This document shows, piece after piece, positions 9,501 to 17,116 of a stretch of DNA of 64,000 bases. The notes beneath the pieces were generated by a model, which saw only the letters and a list, made by a program, of their open reading frames with translations, made no database searches and was not told the origin of the DNA. The stretch's first letter is position 1; every line of letters starts with the position of its first letter. The position numbers and the translations under genes are program-made. The stretch spans positions 558,001 through 622,000 of the forward strand of contig CAVPFA010000006.1 in NCBI GenBank assembly GCA_963703655.1, in the 5' to 3' direction. This DNA comes from CAVPFA01 sp963703655 (GTDB lineage: Bacteria > Actinomycetota > Acidimicrobiia > Acidimicrobiales > Bog-793).

Positions 9501-10128
9501 GGTCGCCGACGACAAAACCTTCCTCGGGGATCTCGGTAGTGGCGGCCATGCCGGTGACCACCCCCACTCGGGCGTTGATCTCGACTCGTGCACGTTCTGA
9601 GCCGTACGAAGAAACGGCTGCTACGAGATCGAGCCCGGCGCGGACGGCCCTCTCCGCGTCGTCCTCCCGGGCCATCGGAGCCCCCCAGACCGCCATGACG
9701 GCATCGCCGATGAACTTCTCAACCACGCCGCCGTAGCGAGTCACGATGCCCCGGGCGAGCTCGAAGTAGCCGGAGAGGAGCTCTCGCACCTCTTCGGGGT
9801 CCTTGGACTCCGCGAGCGGAGTGAACCCGACGAGGTCGCAGAACAACACCGACACCTGACGCAGCTCGGTGATCAGCCCCGTCGGCGACTGGGCTTGGCC
9901 TGAAGCCGATGGGGCAAACGCGGCCGTGGCGCTTGCCAAGGAGGCCGGCGGGCTGGGCGCGGCGGCATGGCCGGCGCCTCCGACGGGCGTCCCACAGTTC
10001 CCACAGAACCGGTTGCCAGGAGGAATCTCGGTCCCGCACGAGGGGCACATCGCCACGAGAGGCGCGCCACAGCTCCCACAGAACCGCATTCCGTCGGGGT
10101 TCTCGACCGAACACGCCTGGCAACGCAC
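6557..10128 (-). CDS. Zinc-ribbon, class III nucleotide cyclase, ATPase and TPR regulator (two frameshifts)
   Basis: GTG 10128 has AGGAGG eight bases upstream. Domains in order: two zinc ribbons (CQACSVENPDGMRFCGSCG and CPSCGTEIPPGNRFCGNCG); a class III adenylate/guanylate cyclase domain (VSVLFCDLVGFTPL, FIGDAVMAVWGAP, GDRVNTAARIQ); an AAA/STAND-type ATPase with P-loop GIAGIGKSRLAW; then helical TPR-like repeats. The frame breaks twice: near 7766 (THASARV joins SARLGEIDYLEERL) and at 6643-6645 (RLLTE joins AREIFERLQARPWL), each explained by one extra base. The repaired C-terminus TTIAETISA ends at 6557. This architecture is common in soil actinobacteria, and its ligands are mostly unknown. 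It probably makes cAMP or acts as a signal-transduction ATPase; the cyclase Asp residues appear present. Confidence 0.88.
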
Positions 10129-10223
10129 GCCAGCGACCTCCTGTCGTTCAACCGGAAGACAACGACTGGCCAGCATCGTACGCGGGACAGCACGGTGCCG
10201 GCCACGGCGGGACCCGGCAGAGG

Positions 10224-11441
10224 TCAGCTGGCCCAGGCTTGCCTGACCGCGTGGACAGGGCCGCCCCTCTTCTGTCGTGGTGATGGCTCGGTCCATCGAG
10301 TCAGGTCGCTTCGTTTGGTGCTCGGCTTGCCGAGAAGGTATCCCTGCGCCGCGTGAACACCGAGATCGCACAGGGCGGCGAGGTCGCGAGGGCTCTCCAC
10401 GCCTTCGGCCACTATCGTCGCCCCGAGGTCCAAGGAGAGCAGGACGAACGCGCTCACGGCGACGCGCCGTGCGTGATCGTCGGCGAGTCCGTCGACGAGG
10501 GACCGGTCCACCTTGATGAAGTCGGGTCGCAGCTCGACGATGTGGTGGAGCGACGCATATCCGGCGCCTGCGTCATCGACGCCGATGCGGAGCCCTTTGT
10601 TGCGCAATGGAGTCAGGGAGTCCGTAAGGTCGGTGTACGAGGCTACGACCGACTGCTCGGTGATCTCGACGACGAGGCGCGAAAGAGGCAGATCGTCGCG
10701 CTGCCGAGCGCGTCTCGCCAGCTCCACGAGCGCATTCGGGCTCACGTTGAACGCCAAGAACTGCTCGGGGCCCAACCGGGGCAACACCTTCCACGCCTCT
10801 CTCACGGCCAGTCGCTCAAGGTCTAGTCCGAGGTCGACGGCCTCGGCGTCGGCGAACGTCTGATCAGGCGGGCCGAAGGGCTTGGGGAAGCGGGCGAGGG
10901 CCTCGACACCGAGGCAGCTCCCGCTACGAAGATCGATGATCGGTTGGAAGGCGATGTCGATACCTTCGGTCTCGATCAGATTCATGAGGTCGACGCGGAG
11001 GCGCTCCTGCCTGCGCTGCTCGTCCAGGTCGTAGATGATGAGCTCGCCGAGCATGGTCATGAACAGCACATCGCGCTTCGACAAGGTGTGATCGGGGTTG
11101 TGGTCCATGCCGCAGAGCGTTCCGTAAGTTGTCCCGTCCGAGAGCCGGAGTGGCACCCCGATGAAGGCGCCGATTGCCGCCTGCGTGGTCTGCGCCAGCT
11201 TTGCCACGCGCTGATTTGTCGAAGTGTCGGGGATCAGGTTCGCGATCTCGCCCACCACGAGCAGCTGGCTGTAGCTGCCGTCTGCTGGTGGACCGTCGCC
11301 GATCGTGAACCTGAACGAGGCGGCGTCGCCCGCGATCGCCCGGCACACCCGCTTGCCCCCTGTCAGTTCAGCGACGTAGACGACATCGAGCCCCAGGTGC
11401 CGGTGCGCGAGCTCGACCCGCGATCGAGCCCAACGCGCCAC
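10224..11441 (-). CDS. GAF-EAL cyclic-di-GMP phosphodiesterase
   Basis: 405 residues. An N-terminal GAF domain (about 1-150; AHRHLGLDVVYVAELTGG, GAFIGVPLRLSDGTTYGTLC) precedes an EAL domain (about 155-390). EAL hallmarks are visible: GVEALARFP, FNVSPN, VEITEQ, DDAGAGYASL with the double Asp, KVDRSLVDGL and VAEGVES. All the usual metal and catalytic positions seem intact, so active c-di-GMP hydrolysis is likely, gated by a small molecule or redox signal at the GAF domain. Cytoplasmic; no membrane helix. GTG 11441 is the longest clean start. A short ATG-led stretch in another frame just upstream (MKTLADDRW) might be the true N-terminus behind a frameshift. It is followed by the cyclase-type regulator on the same strand. 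Confidence 0.9.
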   Translation of the reverse strand: MARWARSRVELAHRHLGLDVVYVAELTGGKRVCRAIAGDAASFRFTIGDGPPADGSYSQLLVVGEIANLIPDTSTNQRVAKLAQTTQAAIGAFIGVPLRLSDGTTYGTLCGMDHNPDHTLSKRDVLFMTMLGELIIYDLDEQRRQERLRVDLMNLIETEGIDIAFQPIIDLRSGSCLGVEALARFPKPFGPPDQTFADAEAVDLGLDLERLAVREAWKVLPRLGPEQFLAFNVSPNALVELARRARQRDDLPLSRLVVEITEQSVVASYTDLTDSLTPLRNKGLRIGVDDAGAGYASLHHIVELRPDFIKVDRSLVDGLADDHARRVAVSAFVLLSLDLGATIVAEGVESPRDLAALCDLGVHAAQGYLLGKPSTKRSDLTRWTEPSPRQKRGGPVHAVRQAWAS

Positions 11442-11689
11442 CTATCGTCTGCCAGGGTCTTCATCGCTGCTTCCGGGCCACGCGGCCTCCAAAATGAGAC
11501 CCAGGCGCCACGGGCTCTCCGATAGTTTTCGGCACCTCGCCTGCGTGCCTTGAGCCGCAGCCAGGGGCGACCAGGATGCGCGGGAGCGTGAGGGGAACCG
11601 GCCCTCACCCCCGCCACTTGACGCCTATCCTGCATCGCGACATAAGTGCTGGTAGGAGTACTTGTCCGCGCAGATACAAGGAGGACCTC

Positions 11690-12199
11690 ATGACCAGCGC
11701 CGACCTATTCGGTGACGCGTTCGAACGAATTCGTGAAGCTGTGGAGGACGTGCTCGAGGGCCTGACGACCGAGCAGCTGACGTTCCGCCCAGACGGCGAG
11801 GCGAACTCGATCGCCTGGTTGGTATGGCATTTGACGCGCATCCAAGATGACCACATCGCGGCCGCCGCGAGCACCGAGCAGGTTTGGACCTCGTCGGGAT
11901 GGGCGGCACGTTTCGGGCTACCGTACGCCGTCTCGGACACGGGTTACGGGCACAGCTCCCAACAGATCGCGATGGTCAACAGCGACGCGGAGAACCTGCG
12001 CGGGTACCACGAGGCCGTGCACGAGACGACGCTTCGTTTCGTGCAGACCGTGACCGAAGACGGCCTCGATCGAGTCGTAGACGAGCGGTGGGAGCCGGCT
12101 GTGACCCTGGGGGTGCGGCTCGTCAGCGTCATCGCGGACGACCTCCAGCACGCCGGGCAGGCCGCCTACGTGCGCGGGATCCTCGAGCGCAGAGTCTGA
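11690..12199 (+). CDS. DinB/DUF664-family protein
   Basis: 169 residues from ATG 11690, behind AAGGAGGAC. The four-helix DinB-like fold is suggested by FERIREAVEDVLEGLTTEQL, SIAWLVWHLTRIQDDH (first metal His) and LVSVIADDLQHAGQAAYVRGIL (second His region). Family members are metal-dependent thiol transferases (mycothiol or bacillithiol S-transferases, maleylpyruvate isomerase-like) or DNA-damage-inducible proteins. In a mycothiol-using actinobacterium, a mycothiol-dependent transferase is plausible but not shown. Its 3-prime end overlaps the convergent sedolisin gene by 34 bases. The 248 bases upstream, to the EAL gene, hold no gene. Confidence 0.85.
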   Translation: MTSADLFGDAFERIREAVEDVLEGLTTEQLTFRPDGEANSIAWLVWHLTRIQDDHIAAAASTEQVWTSSGWAARFGLPYAVSDTGYGHSSQQIAMVNSDAENLRGYHEAVHETTLRFVQTVTEDGLDRVVDERWEPAVTLGVRLVSVIADDLQHAGQAAYVRGILERRV

Positions 12200-13698
12200 G
12201 AACCAACGGCGGTGCCCTGGCGATGCAGGGCAACCAGCTCCTCGACAAGCTTGGCACCGTCGACTGTTCCCCATCCGTCCGCCAGGTCGAAACCGGGACC
12301 GGCGGTCCAGCCAGGCACCGAGTAGCTGCGGCCGTTCTGCAAGAAACTGACCGAGTTGTTGCCGCTAACGACATCGACCAGGCCCGGCGCGTCCGAGGAC
12401 CCCAGCGCGTACAGGGCCGGGTTCAGCAGGCCCAGCGAGGCGCCGGCGACCTGGTCGGCGACGGCAACGACACCGGCAAAGAGCGGAGCTGCCTCGCTCG
12501 TGCCCCCCACGGCGAAGAAGCCGCCCGCACCCCCCGGCATACTCTGGTAGATCAGCGCCGCGTCCTGCGGTGACGCCTGCATGGCCACGTCCGGGAGCCC
12601 TCGGACGGAACCGACCACGCCCGCGACCCCGCTCTGCCAGCCCGGCCGCCCAAAGACGACCGACCGGCCGCCCCCGCTCGCCGCGGGGCCACCGCTCTCT
12701 GACGTCGTGTTCCAGACGCTGTCGGGCTGGGCGCGAGTTCCACCGACCCGATCCACGTAGGTGCCGCCGACCGCCGTCACGAGCGGGTCGCTCGCCGGCC
12801 AGTCCACGCCTGGGCCGGTGAAGAAGACGAACCCGTTCGGTGTGATCGACCTGACGTCCGCCGCGCCCTCATCCCCCGAGGCCGCGACCACCGTCACGTC
12901 GTGCTCGGCCGCGGCGACGTAAGCGTAACGAAGGCTCCAGAGCGAGCTCTTGCCGGGGAACGTCTCCTCGGTGGCTCCGAAGCTCTGCGATATCACCTCA
13001 GCGAGATGGTGGTCCACCACGTACCTCTCGGCGCCCTCGATCTGAGGAAAGCCACGTGTGCCCTCGGTCTCGTCCACCGGGGTCTCCACGACCAAGAGGT
13101 CGGCTCTGGGAGCCATGGCGTGAGCACATTCCACGTCAAGGGTGGTCTCGGTTGCCCAAGCCAGGACGTCAGCGTTCGCGGGGTTGAAGGGCGGTACCCT
13201 GCCGGCCGGCTGGATGACTGTCAGCTTCGGCGGGTTCGGGATCCCCATGGCCTTGTCGAAGTACTCGAGGTCGGGCACGATCGTCGGGGATCCGAAGGAG
13301 TCCACGAGGGCGATTGTCTCGCCTCTTCCGGTGTCTCCCTCGGAGAACAGGGGATTCATGTCGTACAGCGCCTCGAGCTGCCGGGGCGTCGAGCACCCCC
13401 CGACCTGGCAGTAGGCAAGCGCTGCCTTCGCGGTAGTGAACCGCTCCCGGCTCTTGACGAAAAGAGGCACGGGGTGCACCGCAGCCCTACTCCGAGCAGG
13501 TCGCACGGAAGCGGTCCGGCCCGGCGCCGGTCGTGTCACCGAAGCCGCACTCGTCACAACGACGGCGACAAGGAGCACGGCCACCACCATGCGAATCCGT
13601 GGGTGGTACGGCCGTTGCCGGCCGCCCACGCCACCTGTCTGCCGGTGCAGGCTCATCGGGCGAATCGATCCGGAAGGCACGGCCACACCAAGAATCAT
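12166..13698 (-). CDS. Secreted sedolisin-type (S53) serine peptidase
   Basis: 510 residues. An N-terminal membrane/signal segment (RMVVAVLLVAVVVTSAA, about 36-52) leads into a mature S53-like catalytic domain. Glu184 and Asp188 lie in WATETTLDVE, the oxyanion Asp276 in SGDEGA, and the nucleophile Ser401 in GGTSEAAPLFAG. These match the Glu-Asp-Ser triad of sedolisins/kumamolisins, which are acid-active secreted endopeptidases; a short propeptide-like part precedes about residue 120. No Ca-binding tail was confirmed beyond GFDLADGWGTVDG, which fits the usual C-terminal site. ATG 13698 or ATG 13656 may be the start; neither has a strong ribosome site. Upstream lies a perfect 12-base-pair hairpin. 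Confidence 0.9.
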   Translation of the reverse strand: MILGVAVPSGSIRPMSLHRQTGGVGGRQRPYHPRIRMVVAVLLVAVVVTSAASVTRPAPGRTASVRPARSRAAVHPVPLFVKSRERFTTAKAALAYCQVGGCSTPRQLEALYDMNPLFSEGDTGRGETIALVDSFGSPTIVPDLEYFDKAMGIPNPPKLTVIQPAGRVPPFNPANADVLAWATETTLDVECAHAMAPRADLLVVETPVDETEGTRGFPQIEGAERYVVDHHLAEVISQSFGATEETFPGKSSLWSLRYAYVAAAEHDVTVVAASGDEGAADVRSITPNGFVFFTGPGVDWPASDPLVTAVGGTYVDRVGGTRAQPDSVWNTTSESGGPAASGGGRSVVFGRPGWQSGVAGVVGSVRGLPDVAMQASPQDAALIYQSMPGGAGGFFAVGGTSEAAPLFAGVVAVADQVAGASLGLLNPALYALGSSDAPGLVDVVSGNNSVSFLQNGRSYSVPGWTAGPGFDLADGWGTVDGAKLVEELVALHRQGTAVGSQTLRSRIPRT

Positions 13699-13732
13699 GG
13701 CACCGCTCGGGATGCAGCCTCGCCGGAGCCGT

Positions 13733-13759
13733 TCTCCTCTCCTCTCGGAGGAGAGGAGA
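13733..13759 (-). terminator. Perfect 12-bp hairpin, candidate terminator or leader structure
   Basis: TCTCCTCTCCTC at 13733-13744 and its exact complement GAGGAGAGGAGA at 13748-13759 flank a three-base loop. It lies about 45 bases after the stop of the Lipoprotein_15-type gene and about 35 bases before the sedolisin start, both on the minus strand. No U-run follows on that strand, so it is not a classical intrinsic terminator. A GC-rich L-shaped terminator or a leader structure masking the sedolisin start is possible. The purine arm also contains Shine-Dalgarno-like GGAGG. Confidence 0.5.
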
Positions 13760-13804
13760 TCGCGCTCGTGAGCGGAGGTCTCGGGTACCAGGAGCTACCA
13801 GGGC

Positions 13805-14365
13805 CTAGTAGCCGTATCCGCCGATCGTGGTCGTGGTGCCCCCTCCGCCTGAGGTGCTCTTGACCTGAGTCCCGGCGTTGGTAGTCGCCGACGCGCGCAC
13901 CAGGTACCAGATACCACCGAAGCTGGAGACCTTCTCGCCCTTCCACTGCCCTGGGGCTGTGTCCCCGACGAAGGTGTATAGCGGCCATCCGTTGTAGGTG
14001 ACCTGCCACTTGGTCCCTCTTATGACGTGGGACATCTTGCCCTTCACGCCGGAGCCGGCCGTGATCTTGGCGTTCTTGGCGACGACGAGCGGCTTCCAGA
14101 AGGGGGTGCACGAGCTCGTGCAGTGCAGCTTGCCCTTCGACTCGGTGCTGAGGACGTACAGCGAGCGTTGGGCCGAGTTCGTCACCACCTCGCCGTACTT
14201 GCCGACCTTGCGCTCTTGGAGCGTCGCCTTGCTCGTAGCTCTGGTGTGCTGCGCCCCGGCGGCCAAAGGTACGGCGACGATCCCGCCGATGGTCGCGGCC
14301 GCGAGCACGCCAGCGATTAGGCGGCGCCGGTGCGGTCTCCTGGGTTGACTCGAGATTGTGTCCAT
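13805..14365 (-). CDS. Secreted Lipoprotein_15 (DUF) repeat protein
   Basis: 186 residues from ATG 14365, with GGGAGGA upstream. A signal peptide (RRRLIAGVLAAATIGGIVAVPLAAGAQ) is followed by two repeats of the secreted Yx(F/W/Y) family: RSLYVLSTESKGKLHCTSSCTPFWKPL and QVTYNGWPLYTFVGDTAPGQWKG (described here by their ends RSLYVL...FWKPL and GWPLYTF...GQWKG), and a Gly/Thr-rich tail ending GGYGY. The Cys pair in CTSSC may form a disulfide. Proteins of this family are extracellular and of unknown function, sometimes linked to redox or metal stress. There is no lipobox Cys, so it is probably secreted rather than lipidated. Confidence 0.85.
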   Translation of the reverse strand: MDTISSQPRRPHRRRLIAGVLAAATIGGIVAVPLAAGAQHTRATSKATLQERKVGKYGEVVTNSAQRSLYVLSTESKGKLHCTSSCTPFWKPLVVAKNAKITAGSGVKGKMSHVIRGTKWQVTYNGWPLYTFVGDTAPGQWKGEKVSSFGGIWYLVRASATTNAGTQVKSTSGGGGTTTTIGGYGY

Positions 14366-14491
14366 GCGAAGTCCTCCCCTCAATGTCTGCTGCCTGATGA
14401 TACGAGCCGAGCTTCCAGATGGATTGCGCGATAGGAGAACTCTCGCCCGTTAGGCGCCGGTGGAGATCGCGTCAGGGCGCCTGCGGAGATC

Positions 14492-14507
14492 GGTCTAGAC
14501 AATATGC
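14492..14507. promoter_or_regulatory. Candidate GntR/HutC operator upstream of the permease
   Basis: GGTCTAGACAATATGC contains the palindrome GTCTAGAC and lies 76 bases before the permease start. The same pattern GGTNTAGACRATNTTGC recurs in the GntR/oxidoreductase intergenic region at 17070. HutC-subfamily GntR regulators characteristically bind sites with a TAGAC core. The identity of the two sites supports a shared regulator. Confidence 0.55.
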
Positions 14508-14582
14508 AATCACAGGAGTAACTTCACGCCCAGGTCGCTCCTGCGATCGGCGGGAGCAAGCGGCACCGGGGGGTGGGCGCGC

Positions 14583-16165
14583 ATGGCGCAGGTGGATCAG
14601 GGGACTACTGCTGGCCAGTCAGTCGACGCCAAGGACCTGGCGGGCTTCGGTTACAAGCAGGAGCTCCACCGCACGCTCGGCCTGTTCAGCTCTTTCGCGG
14701 CGGCGTTCAGCTACATCTCGCCGTCGACCGGCATCTTCACGTTGTTCGCCCTCGGGCTCGGGACGATCGGTGGGATCTTCATCTGGAGCTGGCCGATCGT
14801 CGCGCTCGGCCAGTTCATCGTCGCCCTTAACTTCGCCGAGGTCTCGAGCCACTTCCCGATTGCGGGATCCGTGTTCCAATGGACCAAGTACCTGGCTGGG
14901 CGGAGGTACGCCTGGTTCACCGGGTGGATCTACATCTTCGCCGGGATCCTGACGGTGACGGCCGTCGTCGTGACATTGCCGCTAACGCTCCTGCCCGCCT
15001 TCAACAACATGGGTTGGAACCTCGACGCCGCAAACCTTCACGACCAGATCTGGATCGCGGCGATCACGCTCGCGGTCATCACGGTCCTCAACATCTACAG
15101 CATCAAACTGGTCTCGATCATCAACAACACCGGCGTCTTCTTCGAGATCGTGGGCATGGTGGTCTTCGCGATCGTCATGCTGATCGTGCACCGGCACCAA
15201 CCGATCTCGGTCGTGACCAACAGCGGTGGGCTTCACGTCGGCTTCGGCCCGTTCTTCGTGGCGATGTTCATGAGCCTGTTCGTCATCTACGGCTTCGACA
15301 CTGCCTCGACGCTTGCCGAGGAGACGAACGACCCGAGGCGCAAGGCGCCCCAGGCGGTGCTCGCCTCGGTGAGCGGTGCCTTCGTCATCGGCGGCATATT
15401 CCTGCTCGCGATGCTGATGGCGATCCCGAACCTGAAGGACGCGATCACCGGGAAGGGCAACGGCGGCTTCACATTTGGACCAGCACAGATCATCGACGCC
15501 AACTTCTCGAAGTTCTGGGCGACGGTCTACCTGCTAGTCGTGTCCGCGGCCATCTTCGTATGCTGCATGTGCATCATGGCGGCGACAGTGCGCCTGTGCT
15601 TCGGCATGGCCCGGGACAACCGCCTACCTCTCTCGCGGGCGCTCGGCAAGGTCCACCCCCAACTGCACACGCCGATCTGGTCCTGCATCGCGGTTGCGGT
15701 CGTCGCGGCCATCCCACTGTTCAAGTACGCAGGTGCGGGCATCGTCGCGATCGCTGCGACGGGGATGATCTACCTGGCCTACTTCCTCGGCAACCTCGCC
15801 GTCATGAAGGCGAGGTTGGGCGGATGGCCGAAGGTGAGCTCTCCGTTCAAGCTCGGAGTGTGGGGCCCGATCGTCAACGTGCTCGCCCTCGCGTGTACGG
15901 CGCGTCGATGCTCGTGAACTTCGCCTGGCCGCGCGCGTCGCCAGCAACCCCAGGCCCAACCAGACGCTGGGCACGCTGAGTCTCGGCCTTCATTTCTTGA
16001 ACAAGATCCCGATCCTGTACACGGTGCTGGCGTTCATCTTGATAATCGGGATCATCTACTACGTCGCTCTTCGAGATTCGCAAGCCTCTTCCTGTCCACG
16101 TGCCGGCCGAGTCGGGCGCCGTCGAGATCCCGCCTGAGTCGCTGCCACCAGAGGAGCTCGTCTAG
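14583..16165 (+). CDS. APC-superfamily amino acid/amine permease (three frameshifts)
   Basis: A multi-spanning transporter with about 12 predicted helices. It begins FGYKQELHRTLGLFSSFAAAF and has the helix-1 kink typical of the family (SYISPSTGIF), followed by FAEVSSHFPIAGSVFQWTKYL, resembling the amino acid/choline/GABA permease branch. The frame breaks near 15893 (LAL joins VYGASMLVNFAWP), near 15938 (joining VASNPRPNQTLGTL) and near 16063 (joining SLFEIRKPLPVHVPAES). The restored C-terminal tail ends PPESLPPEELV at a TAG at 16163-16165. Each break needs only a one-base change. It sits in a locus with a HutC-type regulator and a dimethylglycine-dehydrogenase-like enzyme, so a methylated amino acid or amine is the likely cargo (inference). 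Confidence 0.85.
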
Positions 16166-16199
16166 GCCCGTCGAGCGCAGCGTCCCGGGAGGGCCTGCT

Positions 16200-17006
16200 T
16201 CAGTGCTCGGGCAGGTCGAAGCTCCAGACGACAACGCGGGTACGGTCGCCACGGAACAAGTCCCTGGCGAATTCGACCGGCCCGCCCTCGGCGTCGAACG
16301 CCACCCGCTCGACCAGCAGGAGCGGCGCGCCGCGGGCGACGCCGAGCAGCTGTGCCGCCTGGTTGTCGGCCCGGACGGGCTCGAGCGTCTCGACCGCCCG
16401 GCAAGGCCGGGCCCCGTATCGCACGGTCAACAGCTCATAGAGCGAGCCCTCGAGCGGCTCTTCGAGCATCCCGGCAAAACGTTCCGCCGGGAAGCTGGAC
16501 GACTCGAGGACCACCGGTCTCCCGTTGGCGAGGCGCAGCCGGGCGACCTCGAAGACCGGCGCCCCCGCGTCGAGCTCGAGGCCGCGGGCGACCTCGTCGG
16601 ACGCCGGCACCTCGTCCACATGCAGCAGCCGTGCGCTCGCCGTCAGGCCGAGGCGCCGCGCCTGCTCCGAGAACCCCGCGAAGCTGGAGAGGTCACGCTC
16701 GACCGTCGGCTCGGCCACGAAGGTGCCGCCCCGGCGACCGACCGAACGCCGGATCAGCCTCCGTCGCTCGAGGTCCGACAGCGCTTGGCGAAGCGTGAGA
16801 CGGTTGACGCCGAACCAGGCTGCAAGCTCGCGCTCGGGGGGCAGGCGGTCACCCGGCTGCAGATCACCGGAGCCGATCGCCTGCTCGATCACCTCGCCGA
16901 TCTGGGCGTGAAGGGGACCTTCGGCTCTCGACACGTCGCCCAACCAGGAGGGAGCCTCGACGTCGGTCGAGCGGCTCCCGCCGTGTCGCTGTACGCGGCC
17001 CACCAT
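16200..17006 (-). CDS. GntR-family regulator, HutC/UTRA subfamily
   Basis: 268 residues. ATG 17006 is fixed by AAAGGAGG five bases upstream. The N-terminal winged helix (about 25-95) shows AQIGEVIEQAIGSGDLQPGDRLPPERELA and the recognition helix region VNRLTLRQALSDLE (parts of the normal GntR pattern). The UTRA ligand domain (about 100-260) includes the GAPVFEVARLRLANGRPVVLE and LLVERVAFD strands. UTRA domains bind small catabolites such as sugars, urocanate or amino acids. Divergent from the FAD/GcvT oxidoreductase and convergent with the permease. The GGTNTAGAC motif before each of those genes suggests local repression relieved by substrate. Confidence 0.92.
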   Translation of the reverse strand: MVGRVQRHGGSRSTDVEAPSWLGDVSRAEGPLHAQIGEVIEQAIGSGDLQPGDRLPPERELAAWFGVNRLTLRQALSDLERRRLIRRSVGRRGGTFVAEPTVERDLSSFAGFSEQARRLGLTASARLLHVDEVPASDEVARGLELDAGAPVFEVARLRLANGRPVVLESSSFPAERFAGMLEEPLEGSLYELLTVRYGARPCRAVETLEPVRADNQAAQLLGVARGAPLLLVERVAFDAEGGPVEFARDLFRGDRTRVVVWSFDLPEH

Positions 17007-17069
17007 GGTCGCCCTCCTTTGCTCCCGGGCAATCCCGCACGGCAGAACGGCATGGCCTCGCGGCGCCAT

Positions 17070-17087
17070 GGTATAGACGATTTTGCC
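17070..17087. promoter_or_regulatory. Second candidate GntR/HutC operator in the divergent intergenic region
   Basis: GGTATAGACGATTTTGCC lies between the divergent GntR gene and the FAD/GcvT oxidoreductase gene (110-base gap). It aligns with the site before the permease (GGTCTAGACAATATGC), sharing GGT, TAGAC, AT and TGC. It is placed to control both divergent genes. Confidence 0.5.
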
Positions 17088-17116
17088 ACCGTTGCTCGCG
17101 GTCGGGAGCCGACACC

